A stretch of DNA of 64,000 bases. Source: Diadema setosum (lineage: Eukaryota > Echinodermata > Echinoidea > Diadematoida > Diadematidae). This document shows positions 1 to 10,266 of this stretch, piece by piece (the first letter of the stretch is position 1; each line of letters begins with the position of its first letter). Both the position numbers and the translations under genes were made by a program. Where the stretch lies: contig NC_092697.1 in NCBI RefSeq assembly GCF_964275005.1, positions 19,876,138 through 19,940,137 on the forward strand, given 5' to 3'. The notes below the pieces were generated by a model, which was not told the origin of the DNA, made no database searches, and worked only from the letters and a program-made list of their open reading frames with translations.

Positions 1-225
1 ATCCGCCATACTGCATACACCGGAAAAAAGCAAAGGCAAGTGTGATATCCGCCATAGTACTGCATACACCGGAAAAAAAGCAAAGGCAAGTGTGATTTCT
101 GGTATACTGCATACACTGGAAGAGGGATAATTAGTGCATCTTCCAGTATATGTTTTGGAAGAGGGTGTAATTAGCGCATCTTCATGTATATGATGGAAGG
201 GGGTAATTAGTGCATCTTCAAGAGT
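1..225. repeat. Subterminal tandem repeats in left TIR
   Basis: Two repeat types are visible. Type A is a unit of about 45 to 50 bp containing ACTGCATACACCGG then GCAAAGGCAAGTGTGAT, with copies near 1, 46 and a diverged third near 97. Type B is a unit of about 36 to 40 bp containing GGTAATTAGTGCATCTTC, with three copies between 115 and 220. The mirror-image set is at 15613 to 15890. Confidence 0.85.
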
Positions 226-580
226 TTGTTTGTGGAGGAGTGAAAGAAAAACAAAACAAAACAAGAGGGGTGAATACCAACAAAAATATGAATGTGTAAA
301 TGAACGATTCCTTTCAGCAAAAAGCAATGGAAGAGGTAATTAATAAATCTCCGGGGATGTTATGATTCGCAAGTCTGTGTCATTACCTAAGATAGAAAAA
401 AATGATGATGATGCAATGGAACGGGTATACAAGAGTGTGTGTATATTTGTAAGTATGCTTGCGAGTGTGTGTGTGTGTGTGTGTATGTGTGTTTGAGCAT
501 TGTTTTAGCCTGTACTTTTTGACCAATGAGAAAAGCGCAAGGACAAAATGTCGGAATGTTACGTGGTTTTGATTGGTGGA
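1..580. repeat. Left terminal inverted repeat of the Maverick
   Basis: The reverse complement of this stretch matches about 15265 to 15835. Matching landmarks include the tandem repeats at 1 to 225, the segment around 350 to 430 (AATCTCC, GATTCGCAAGTCTGTGTCA), a GT microsatellite at about 463 to 492, and the CCAAT/ATTGG region at 523 to 576. Similarity fades beyond about 580. The repeat is truncated by the window edge. Confidence 0.9.
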
Positions 581-680
581 GGGGATGGGATGGGGGCAGA
601 GGATGTGTGTATTTCGACTAATTAGAATATGAGTAGGGGGGTGATGGGGGGGGGGGTAGAGGAAATAGGTAGGATAAAAG
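523..680 (+). promoter_or_regulatory. Putative promoter of rightward early gene
   Basis: CCAAT lies at 523 to 527 and ATTGG (inverted CCAAT) at 572 to 576, both inside the TIR. A TATA-like GATAAAAG follows at about 673 to 680, roughly 85 bp before the first ATG at 762. The layout mirrors the right TIR, which supports a function, but the assignment is by motif only. Confidence 0.45.
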
Positions 681-761
681 GACATGACGGGACAAGCATG
701 ATATTACAAGCAAGCTGTCCTTGAATCAACATGTTTGCTTGACAATTATTTGGACTTCATC

Positions 762-1036
762 ATGATTTCTACGTGTGAATTGATACAAAAGCTTCAAGCG
801 TGTACATGTTTGGAAGATGTGTCGAATCTCCGAGAGGAACTTTACGAGGACCTTGAACCAGAGCAGCATGCATTGGTAATTTCCAGAACAGCGTACTTTT
901 TAAGTTTGCCAGACTTTGAAGATGGTAAGTGTTTATTTTCACTTTGGTTTTTGTTTCGTTTGTTTGCTTGCTTCTCTTTAAAAAAAAAGTATTAGGACAT
1001 GTACATATTATTGCACTATGAAATAGATATTTGTAT

Positions 1037-1075
<39 letters not shown>

Positions 1076-1127
1076 CATCTGAAAAAAAAAAGCAACTTGT
1101 TTCAAACATTAGTCAACCACTGAAATG

Positions 1128-1178
<51 letters not shown>

Positions 1179-1587
1179 GTATAGTACACCTGCAATGCCT
1201 AAAAATTATTAACTTTGGTTTTGTTATATCCTCGGGCATCCCCTATGAGCATTTGCTGGAGGTGCGTTTGGACGTTGAAAATCAGCCAGAACTACAGCCT
1301 CACATTCCTCCAATAACAAAGCCGCAGCATGCCAGTTCAAACGAGGAAGTTGCTCCAGACTTTGATGATGATGGTAAGTTACAAAATACCAAATTTACAT
1401 CTGTTTCTTTTTTTTTCTTTCTTTCTTTCTTTCTTTTTTTTTGTATGAAGGAAATGTAAAGGAGGGAATATGGGGCCTGTATTCATCTATATGCAGCTTT
1501 AAGTGTATGTATGTGTGTGTAATCATATTCGCAGGTATTCAAGATGAGCATTTACTGGAAATGCTTTTGGAAAATCATGAAGAGTAA
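762..1587 (+). pseudogene. Small spliced 5' gene, or 5' exons of the polymerase gene; broken
   Basis: Function not recognised. Exon 1 (ATG 762 to 924) encodes about 54 residues, probably helical and acidic, ending in a clear donor GTAAGT at 925. Exon 2 (about 1236 to 1373) ends in another GTAAGT donor. Exon 3 (1535 on) follows a CAG acceptor. All junctions are phase 1, and exons 2 and 3 begin alike (G-I-x-x-E-H-L-L-E), suggesting exon duplication. Exon 2 lacks an AG at its expected start (CGG at 1233 to 1235), so that splice site looks mutated. Exon 3 hits TAA at 1585 to 1587, and the same frame then runs straight into the polymerase N-terminal region. It may therefore be a separate small gene ending there, or the polymerase's own 5' exons with a premature stop. 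A non-ATG frame is open from 735. Confidence 0.5.
1021..1170. repeat. TA microsatellites in intron
   Basis: Two (TA)n runs, at about 1040 to 1071 and 1130 to 1171, lie inside the presumed first intron of the 5' gene. Confidence 0.9.
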
Positions 1588-4500
1588 CGACAGCATGGAT
1601 ATCGGAATTGTGCAGCGGCAGAAGTCCGTCCCTCCCGCTGCCAATCACCAACAACAGTGGCAGGACCTTCCCGGGGTCAACCATCAGTAGCGGCAGTGGC
1701 TGGACCCTCCCGCGACCAACCACCAGCAGCGACCATGGCAGTTGCCGGACCCTCCCGAGGCCAACCACCGGCAGCGGTAGTGGCCGGACCCTCGTCCTCC
1801 TCTGTGCACGTTGGTGGGTCTTCCACCGTAGCTTCCAAGAAGCGTGCTGCAGATGCTATCCCTGCGAGAGATGCCCCTCTGCCTACCCACCACATCACCA
1901 AAGTGAGCCAGAAACATGTACGCAAGTACAATGCCAATGTTACTGATTATACAGTGTCATTTCAACCCATAGAGAATAGTGTTCCCATAATTAATATGAT
2001 GCCACGAGTGAATGAGATGTTTGAGAATATTATTGAAGAGATGGTTCAAGGGGTGAACGACAGGGATTTTGTCAGACTTGTATTTAATACGCCACAGTTA
2101 GATAGACCCGTAAGCATGCCGTTCGTAAGGAGGGATCAGTTGAACCATGAGGCTTTTGCAACAAAACTTGAGAATACCATTCAGTCTAATGAAGAGGTAA
2201 CTCTAGATGAAAATGTCTCTTTTAACATCATACACATGGCAATGCCTAATGGCTGTGGGTCGTCGAAGAGGTGTTTATCGATCGACGACATGTTGTTAAG
2301 GAAGAGATGTATTATTAGGATGAAAATGCAGACAACATGTGCTGCCCTAGGGCCATAGTGAAGGGGATTGCTCGTATCGAAAAGCACCCAAATTGGAACT
2401 CTATTAGACAGGGGTACAAAGAACAGAGGGAATATGCCATTGACCTGTACAAGCAGGCTGGGATTCCCGTCAACACCAGATGTGGTATCGAAGAGATAAA
2501 ACTCTTTGAGAATACGCCACGCATGGCAAATTACAGATTGGTGCTTGTTTCCAGGGAACACTTGAATTTTATCACATATACGGGTCCTGAAGACAGGCAA
2601 CATACTATCTACCTCTATGTCCATGGCAATCACTTTGACCTCATTACATCAATGAGCGCTTTTTACAATAAATCCTACTTTTATGAGAAGTGTTTGAAAG
2701 GATATGATGGCAGACTCGAATACAAGTGCATTCACGCTTGAAAACTCTGCCGAGGAAAAAATTGCCCACTCACCAATGAATCTGATTCATACGAACGATG
2801 CACCGACTGTGATCGTAACTTCAAGAATCAACATTGTTTGATAAATCACAAGCAAAATGGGGTATGTGAAATGTACTTTCAATGTGTAGAGTGTCACACA
2901 TTGTGTAGCACAGAACTACTCAAGAAGCACAAAACCCAGCACATTTGTGGCCAGATGTTTTGCAAATTATGCGTCGTGTTTGTTGATCCTGGACACAAAT
3001 GCTACATGCAAACGGAGTACTAGTGCTCAACGCGGGATAAGCCGTCTGATAATGAGGATGACGATGATGATGATGGGGAGGAGGAGGAGGAGGATGAAGA
3101 GGTAATGGAGGAAACTATGGAAAGTGGGAAGGGTAAGAGAAGGGGTAAAGAGAGGGGAAAGAAGAAAAAAAGAAGAAGAAGACTAGAAGGGAGGTAATAT
3201 ATGTGGATAATAATGATGATGATGATGGCAACAAATACAAGGGTCAAAGAAACCTCAGGAAATATGTGTTCTTTGATTTTGAGTGCACCCAGGAAACGGG
3301 TAAGCACGTGCCCAACTACTGCGTGGCACAAAGGGCGTGTACTGCTTGTGCGCAAAAGCCATTTGAAGAAGAGTGTAAATACTGTGGAAAGTTGGAAGAG
3401 AAACAAGTTGTTTTTAAAGGACCAGATACGGGCGATGAATTCTGTAAGTGGATTTTTGGATCCAAAAAGAATTCTCGCACTCTCTTCATCGCTCATAATT
3501 TCAAGGGCTATGATGGCGTTTTTATTCAAGACTACTTGTATAGGAATTGCATCATCCCCAAGCTTGTCCTTGCCGGAGGGAAAATTATGAGTATGGACGT
3601 TTCTTTCAATCGTGTCAAATTTATCGACTCTTTGAACTTTCTAGCCATGCCTCTTTTCGCTTTACCAGCTACGTTTGGTGTAGAGGACTTGAAGAAGGGA
3701 TTTTCCCCACACTTCTTCAATACAACAGCCAACACTCAATATCGAGGACCCATGCCGGATGCGAAGTATTACCATCCATCCGGTATGTCACCGAAAAAGA
3801 GGGAAGAATTTCTTCAATGGTATGAGAAGGAGGTTGCTTCGGGTAGAGAGTTTGTGATGGAGGAGGAAATCCATGCCTATTGCGTGAGTGACGTGGACAT
3901 CTTGAGGCGATGTTGTCTGAAATTCAGAAACTTGTTTCGAGAGATAACGAGAGCCTTCCCGGGGGATAGGGGTGTCGATCCATTCTCCAATTGCATCACT
4001 ATCGCCGCTGCCTGTCATCTCGTTTTTCGGAGGAATTTCCTTCGAGAAAAAAACCATCGGTATTATTCCACCTCTAGGATACACCCCCAAAGACATTCAG
4101 TATAACAAAGCATTACGCTGGTTGGTACATGTCGCGGAACAGAATAGTGTCTACATTCAGCACGCTAGGAATCAAGGTGAAGTGAAAGTGGGTAAGTACT
4201 ATTTGGATGGCTATTGCCAGGAAAATAAAACGGTGTATGAATTCAATGGGTGCTACTGGCATGGATGCCCCAATTGCTATGCCTTCAACACAAACAGTAT
4301 CAGGCCAGGCATCAAGAAAACGATGGGGGAGCTGTACCTGGACACGCTCGAAAAGAAAAGGTACGTACAAAACATACTCAAGGATTGGAAGTACGTCACA
4401 ATGTGGGAGTGTGAGTGGGCAAAAGTAGAAGGGTCCATTCCTCAACGCATTAAACAAACCTTCCCCAACCCCACCCCCCTGAATCCTCGAGATGCCTTTT

Positions 4501-5876
4501 ACGGCGGTTGCACCAATGCCAGCTGTCTGTTTTACGTGTGTCAGATGGGCGAGAAAATCAAATACGTGGATTTCACCTCTCTGTACCCCAGCATCAATAA
4601 ATATGATTCTTACCCATTGGGTCATCCCCAGATCATTACCCACAATTTCAAAGATGTGTCCCAATATTACAGCCTTGTAAGATGCAAAGTGTTGCCTCCC
4701 CAAGACCTGCTGCATCCCGTTCTACCTTGCAAGGTCAATGGTAAGTTGCTCTTTCCACTCTGCTACTCTTGCGCCGAACGTGCCGAGCAGATGCCTTGTA
4801 GGCACAGTGAGGAGGAGCGGGTGATTCGCAGCACGTGGGTTACCTTAGAGGTTGAGAAGGATGTGTAAAAGGGGTACAGGGTGGTTGAAATTGAGTCCGT
4901 CTGGCACTTTCCTGAGAAGGCTCAGCACATCCCAAACATTCCAATAGATTTTAATAACCTTCGCAAGTACGATGGCTTGTTTACTTCCTACATAAATACG
5001 TTCTTCAAGATAAAGCAGGAAGCCTCGGGCTGGCCTGATTGGTGCAAGACTGAAAATGATCGCGAAAAGTATCTCAATGATTATCGAGACAGAGAGGGCT
5101 TTGAGTTAGATCGAGACAAGATTGTGAAGAATAAGGGGCTACGATCTCTAAGTAAGCTAATGCTAAATTCGTTTTGGGGACGATTTGGTATGAGAAGTAA
5201 TCTGACAGATATCAGGGTGATTTCCGACCCCGCTGAGCTCTATAAGCTTTTGATCTCGGATGAGATCAGAGTGGTCGATCTCAACTTTGTAAACGACGAA
5301 GTTGTAGAGGTTCGCTCAGTCAAGAGGGATGAGTTTGAACAGCAGAGTCCTCGGTCCAACGTGGTGCTTGCGGCTTTCACAACGGCCCAAGCACGGTTGA
5401 AGCTCTACAATGTCTTGGATCGTTTGGGGGAACGTGTCTTGTACTACGAGACAGACAGTGTTATTTACATCGAGCGAGCAAACCAACCCCATGACTGGTG
5501 TCCACCACTCGGAAATTTCTTGGGAGATCTCACCGATGAATTGGATGGAAGGTACATTACTACCTTCATATCCGGTGGACCGAAGAACTACGCGTACAAG
5601 CTCGATAATGGAAAGACATCGTGCAAAGTGAAAGGAATTACGTTGAACTACAGTAATTCTCAGTTGTTGAACTTTGACATGATGAAACAGATGGTGAAAA
5701 ACGTAGGATCTGACAAGTCGGAAAAAATTACCGTCACCAATCCCCATCAAATAACGAGGGAATGTAAGAAACAGCGCATTGAAACTTGTGTCGGTTCTAA
5801 AGACTATAGAGTCGTGTATGACAAGCGCATTATCCGACCAGATTTCTTTACCGTTCCAGACGGATATGTGGGATAA
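1588..5876 (+). pseudogene. polB: Protein-primed family B DNA polymerase (Maverick PolB), broken
   Basis: This would replicate the element's linear DNA by protein priming. Visible in order: a Pro/Ser/Gly-rich N-terminus with GPSRGQP-type repeats (1657 to 1800); a Maverick N-terminal region with Cys-rich zinc-binding-like stretches (2690 to 3020); an acidic then Lys/Arg-rich linker (3050 to 3195); exonuclease motifs DFE (about 3274), AHNFKGYD (about 3490) and YCVSDVD (about 3880); WHGCPNC (about 4257); polymerase motif A DFTSLYPS (4569 to 4592), motif B KLMLNSFWGRFG (5154 to 5189) and motif C YYETDS (5442 to 5459). Breaks: frameshifts near 2340, between 3120 and 3200, and near 4060; in-frame TGA 2739, TAG 3021 and TAA 4866. 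Motif C has Glu where the first Asp is usual; the second Asp is kept. Its span suits a family usually about 1,000 to 1,300 residues long. Identification is firm; it is certainly non-functional as read. Confidence 0.95.
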
Positions 5877-6448
5877 GAGTTTTTGTTTTACCTACGTTAT
5901 CGTCCAGTCCCCTCCAATCTTTGTTGTTGTTGTTGTTGTTTTGTTTCGGGGGAGGTTATTCATTCCCCGGGTAATTGAGCATTGTGTCAGATTTATCAAC
6001 AACAGTCGAGCGAGAAGCACGTTGACTGTGGAGTAGTGCTTAGCTAATTTGGTTTAGAACATCTCTCATTCATTCATTCATTTTGTGCATAGCCAATGTC
6101 GCATTGGTTATCTATTTAACGGAACAATTGCTCGTCTCAATACCAACTGACCTTCCTTTGATCGCAACGTCTGCAGCGCCAGAGGGTTTGATCCAGCGAA
6201 AGACGTTTGCATCAACTGCACCGTTAGATGGGGTGGTGTATAAATCGCAGGAGAGGGTTACACCTCTGCTCTATCTATTATAATCATACTATACGTATGT
6301 GCAGAGAATTCATGGAGTGGATTGGTCGAACCACGATGTGTCTCGCTCGTGCCATCATCTACATCAACCCCTTACAGTCCACATTCATTTCATTTGTAGT
6401 TGGTAAGGTCTTGCGAGGAGGGTGGGCGGTTTGTCAACGACTGTTACC
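5877..6448. other. Spacer between polymerase and ATPase
   Basis: No recognisable gene. It contains a short (GTT)n run at about 5921 to 5940 and an open frame at 6083 to 6283 on the plus strand that resembles nothing I know. It probably holds the polymerase 3' end and the ATPase promoter. Confidence 0.5.
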
Positions 6449-7090
6449 ATGACCATCAAATTTGTGCATCCGTTCACCTTCATAGTGGCAGGCCCTACAG
6501 GGAGCGTCAAAACTGTATTTGTATGGAAGCTGTTGAAATTCAATCAAGATATGATTGAAAACCCCCCGCAGAAAATAATTTGGTGTTACGGGGTTTACCA
6601 ACGTGCTTATACAGAAATGTTAAACGAAATACCAGGCATTGAATTCATCGATGGATTTCCGAGCAATTTCGAAAGTCTCGTCGATTCAAATGTACGTAAC
6701 TTGATCGTCGTCGATGATTTGATGGCTGAATGTACCAAAGACATTAACATGACAAGTCTGTTTACACGGGGTTCGCATCATCGCAATTTGTCTGTCATAT
6801 TTATCGTTCAAAACCTTTTTCACGGGGGTAAGGAGACCCGTACTTTCAGTTTAAATACTCAGTATTTGGTCATTTACAAAAATCCCAGAGACAAATCGCA
6901 GATTACGCACTTGGGGCGTCAACTCTATCCGGGTCAATCTAAATATGTACAAGAGGCCTACTATGACGCTACCAAAAATCCTTACGGTTATTTGTTGGTT
7001 GATTTAAAAGCCAACACCCCAGAATCTCACAGGTTACGAACAAATGTATTTACAAATGAGTTTACCACGGTATACGTACCAAATGTATAA
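6449..7090 (+). CDS. Genome-packaging ATPase (FtsK/HerA, A32-like), Walker A altered
   Basis: In Mavericks and related viruses this P-loop ATPase pumps DNA into the preformed capsid. The frame is uninterrupted for 213 codons from ATG 6449, preferred over an upstream GTG-type start because of its better context and because the conserved part begins there. Walker A lies about 17 residues in and reads GPTGSVKT, where the usual Gly before Lys is Val, a change likely to impair nucleotide binding. Walker B is LIVVDD at about residues 84 to 89. A sensor-like IFIVQN stretch follows at about residues 116 to 121. Length suits the family, usually 200 to 260 residues. It is followed after 39 bp by the next rightward gene. 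The open frame next to a damaged motif suggests recent decay. Confidence 0.88.
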   Translation: MTIKFVHPFTFIVAGPTGSVKTVFVWKLLKFNQDMIENPPQKIIWCYGVYQRAYTEMLNEIPGIEFIDGFPSNFESLVDSNVRNLIVVDDLMAECTKDINMTSLFTRGSHHRNLSVIFIVQNLFHGGKETRTFSLNTQYLVIYKNPRDKSQITHLGRQLYPGQSKYVQEAYYDATKNPYGYLLVDLKANTPESHRLRTNVFTNEFTTVYVPNV

Positions 7091-7129
7091 GGTAAGATGT
7101 GATTTCATCTCTGTATTCATTCTATCACC

Positions 7130-7447
7130 ATGACTCAAAGGGTGAAGACCCATTTGCCTGAACTGCATGTCCTGGCCAAGTGCACTCCTCGGCAGAGGAA
7201 AGCTTTTTTGCAGCATGCTAACAAGTCCTTAATTACTTGCCTATCAGAATGCTGCGCCAATACTTTAAAAGGCAATGTACCTCTAACGGCATCTCAAAAG
7301 AAGACTTTATCGCGGTATAAGGAACATATACGTCAAGCCGCCAATAAACGGAGCAGTCATAAAACAAGGAGAGATACCTTTTTACAAAAGGGTGGATTTT
7401 TAGGCGCGATACTTAGTCCAATCTTGAGGCTGTTGACTGGGGGTTAG
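7130..7447 (+). CDS. Small basic conserved Maverick protein
   Basis: An intact 105-residue frame from ATG 7130 to stop 7447. It is Lys/Arg-rich, with a predicted helical N-terminal half, a KGNVPLTASQKK segment near residues 48 to 59, and a C-terminal QKGGFLGAILSPIL stretch that looks like an amphipathic or membrane-active helix. Proteins of this layout, ending in a QKGGFL-type hydrophobic tail, recur in metazoan Mavericks next to the ATPase; I recall this from the family and no function is established to my knowledge. A virion-associated role is a guess. The next gene starts 5 bp downstream. Confidence 0.7.
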   Translation: MTQRVKTHLPELHVLAKCTPRQRKAFLQHANKSLITCLSECCANTLKGNVPLTASQKKTLSRYKEHIRQAANKRSSHKTRRDTFLQKGGFLGAILSPILRLLTGG

Positions 7448-7451
7448 ATAG

Positions 7452-8594
7452 ATGGAGCACACAAAGAAATTGACATTAGTACCCGAAATATTGGCACGCG
7501 CAGTTCAGGCATCTGTGGGAAGTGCTCAGCCAGCACGTAGGGTATTATCCAAATTGGACCAGAGTATTCAATCTATTTTAGAGTCAGATGACTTATCGGA
7601 CAAAGATAAAGTGGTCCTGTATCACGAAGCTTTGCAAAAGTATCTTCAATTGCGGGAACATGAGGCGAGACCTACGTCTATTCACCTTGAAAGGGATTGT
7701 ACAGTTTCGGTTGAGACCTCACTTCAGATTTCTAACATTTTTTGGTGAGACAATGAATAACCTCTTATGAAATATGAAAGAGCATGTAATTTTATGAGGA
7801 ATTCAATGTTTATTTGATGAAAATTGGTTTTGAAATAGCTGAGATATCCAAAAAAAAAGAGCGATTCTAATAAAGTGTGGGAACCACACTCTCACACGAT
7901 CGCTTTGTTTTACCTTGTTTTTGGATGTTTCCGTCATTCCAAATCCGATTTCCATCAAGTAAACTTTGAGTTCCTCTTAAAATGGTATGCTCTGTACTAT
8001 TTCATAAGTGTTTTTTTTTTTTGGTATCTCGCAAAAAGTTAAAAGCCCAAATCTCCCCTCCACCAAAACTGTACTCTCCCTTGAAAGTCAGTGAACAGCC
8101 CTCTCCAGAAAATGATGTTCAAGATGCACTCCCCAAGAGTGACAGTGAGAAGACAACCTCCGTGAGGGAGCAGATTTTAAAGATGTTACCCGTGACATTG
8201 AAAAACAAGGCTAATTTGTTGATGGATCATGTCTTAAAGAAGTCGGAAGATGCTTTATGGAGTTGGAACACGCGAGGTGAATTAATTTTCAATGGTAGAG
8301 TTATCGGAGGTTCTAATGTGATCGATTTGATGTATGACGTGTTGAAAGATCGCAAAGTGGCCAAGCCTACGGATTGGCAATACTTTTCCTGAATCTTTGA
8401 TTACGAATAAGGAACGCTGTGAAATCTTGCAGCAGATTAAACTGAAAGGTGCAAGAGCAGCGAATTCCCCCAAAGTGTTACCTCAGACACCACCCATCAT
8501 TACCACAAGGTCTAAAACGCCTCTACGCCCACCCTCAAAAAAAATCAAAGAAATCTTCGAGATGGGAAACCTTTTAAACAAATTTGTGAGATGA
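7452..8594 (+). pseudogene. Conserved Maverick structural-type protein, interrupted
   Basis: The N-terminal part is open from ATG 7452 to TGA 7748 (98 residues, with helical segments such as LSKLDQSIQSILE). A middle part with Pro-rich then conserved sequence is open at about 8036 to 8392 (LPVTLKNKANLLMDHVL, then GGSNVIDLMYDVL and TDWQYF). A C-terminal part is open at about 8397 to 8594 in another frame. In related elements these pieces appear as one protein of about 300 residues of unknown function, so this copy has at least two breaks: about 290 bp of intervening sequence (7749 to about 8035), which could be an intron (GTGAGA at 7746) or an insertion, and a frameshift near 8393. The interpretation as one gene is an inference from family layout. 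Confidence 0.6.
7860..7904 (+). promoter_or_regulatory. AATAAA signal inside a hairpin
   Basis: AATAAA at 7869 to 7874 is followed directly by a perfect 6-bp stem with a 3-nt loop (GTGTGG-GAA-CCACAC, 7875 to 7889). An outer AGCGAT/ATCGCT pair (7860 to 7865 and 7899 to 7904) encloses both. It could act as a polyadenylation site ending the transcript of the preceding gene. Confidence 0.4.
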
Positions 8595-9653
8595 GTACGC
8601 AAACATACGGAAATTGTTCAGAACAACAATACGATACTTGCATTATCTCTATCTTCTTTGTTCTTTTATGTAGATCGCTACCACATTCTTCTGTACGATT
8701 GAAAAAAAGAAGAAAATGTTGGTTTAGGTATATTTGTGATTGATACCAAAAAGTTTTGCGATGCATATATTGTTTGACCGATTGTGTACGGGTCTAAGCG
8801 TATGTGAATGATATGAAAACGTTTGGCGATGCATATTGTCACATTGTTTGTATTTTTGCTACATTTTGTTCTTTTCAATGATATCGTTATGATTAACGCG
8901 CATATCGATGTACATCTGTTTTCATGCGTTGATTTTTTTTTTTTTGAAGAAAGAAAAAAATGTATGTCTACGCGTTGTACTGTCGAGTATATCTCGAGTA
9001 TCTCTTGGATTCCTCTCTTTGTTTGTATAGTTTAACGTGATGAAACAGTGATAAGCTCTGTAATTGTACGTTTGAGCATATGTGTATGTTTATGAAATGA
9101 TTCTCTCTACTGGTGTAACTGGAAAATGCATCCATTATCCATTATTGTATATACCCCCATGGTAATACCAGAATCTTTCAACAACTGTTAACAAAAGAAG
9201 ACAAAACACGAATGTAAATATTCTTTTCACAATGTAACCGAGAAACTTTATTGAAATGTATGTCGATACAACAAATACAACATCGATGTATACACGATAA
9301 GAACGACTTCTTTTCTATCTCTTCAGACTGCGTTATACTTCTCTATACATGCATGTGACTGCGTATGTCTGTGTGTGCCTGTGCGTGTGCGTGTATGTGT
9401 GTGTGTGTGTGAATTGTCAAGACACACGCTTAAACACTTTATACATGTACATAAAGTACTAAAACGAGATAATTATGTAAGCATGATCAGAGGAGACCGA
9501 AAAAAAAAATTCCACCTTGCACACTTGTTTTCGAAGTAAATTACAAAGAAGTCTCACATTTTTTTCTTTAAGTTACGAGAAACTACGATACATCGTCTAT
9601 CAACTACATTTCATGCATTCACATTTTTTTTTTCATGCAAAGTAATATTACAT
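8595..9653. other. Convergent intergenic region of the Maverick
   Basis: No gene is seen between the ends of the rightward and leftward gene sets. It holds a GT microsatellite at about 9366 to 9412 and TTTATT at 9247 to 9252, which reads AATAAA on the minus strand about 400 bp past the protease stop. It is AT-rich with several A/T homopolymers. Confidence 0.6.
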
Positions 9654-10184
9654 TCATGCACAATCCTTCAAAGATTTCGATATTTGATTAAGAATGAAAT
9701 TTGGATCGTGAATGGGTGGATTGTTTCGAGGGTAGAGTCGTTGGATGGATGCGTGAACTTTTCTGTCATTTTGAGCACGACTTTGATTGAATGTAGACAC
9801 GATACTAGCCATGCTATTTCCTCTGACCCTACCCAACAAATAATACAGACTATATTGCCCAAACACAGCTGACCAAAATGACTGCAGGGACCTTTGGCTA
9901 TAAGTCCACGCTTTGGAAAACCTGTTTAAAAAAGGTTCAAAATGAGGAGAACACATAGATGGATGTCTCCCGTATGAATCGAAGAATTCTCCCATTTTGG
10001 TTTTGGTAAAATAGATGGCAACCTAGTGGCTTCCATCTTGGTCATGCGTATCTACATTGGCAATCAATGCAGCGGGGTAAGTTTCCACGACCGAGGGTAA
10101 ACGATTGGATGGGAAAACGCCTACAAAGACGCAGCTTAATGCTGGATCCAGCATCCCTATGTATTGCAATTGCTGGGTGTCCAT
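9654..10184 (-). pseudogene. Adenain-type cysteine protease (C5/Ulp1-like), dead
   Basis: In adenoviruses and Mavericks this protease matures capsid precursors. The likely start is ATG 10184 (MDTQQLQYIG...), which matches the usual N-terminus; an upstream extension to 10277 overlaps the capsid gene's end and is probably not used. The conserved VFPSNRLP segment and the catalytic His region (DGSH, about 10033) are present, then an in-frame TAG immediately follows the His where Trp is usual. Reading resumes in the same frame, with SYGRHP, a W-rich middle and FGQYSLYYLLGR (about 9850). In the last motif both cysteines expected around GQY, including the nucleophile, are replaced (Phe and Ser). Length without the stop is about 176 codons, short for the family's roughly 200. 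It lies just downstream of the major capsid gene. Confidence 0.88.
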
Positions 10185-10266
10185 GGCATACACTTTAGAA
10201 AAAAAAATACAAACAAGCAAACAACAACAAATACCAAAGTCCCCCCTTGTTTTCACTCCCCCTGTC

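Noticed and set aside
383..685. Minus-strand frame of 100 codons in the left TIR
   Set aside because: His/Thr-rich translation of a GT microsatellite and G-rich DNA; no coding signature.
6083..6283. 66-codon frame between polymerase and ATPase as a gene
   Set aside because: No good start context, no recognisable family and no counterpart known to me at this place; left as spacer.
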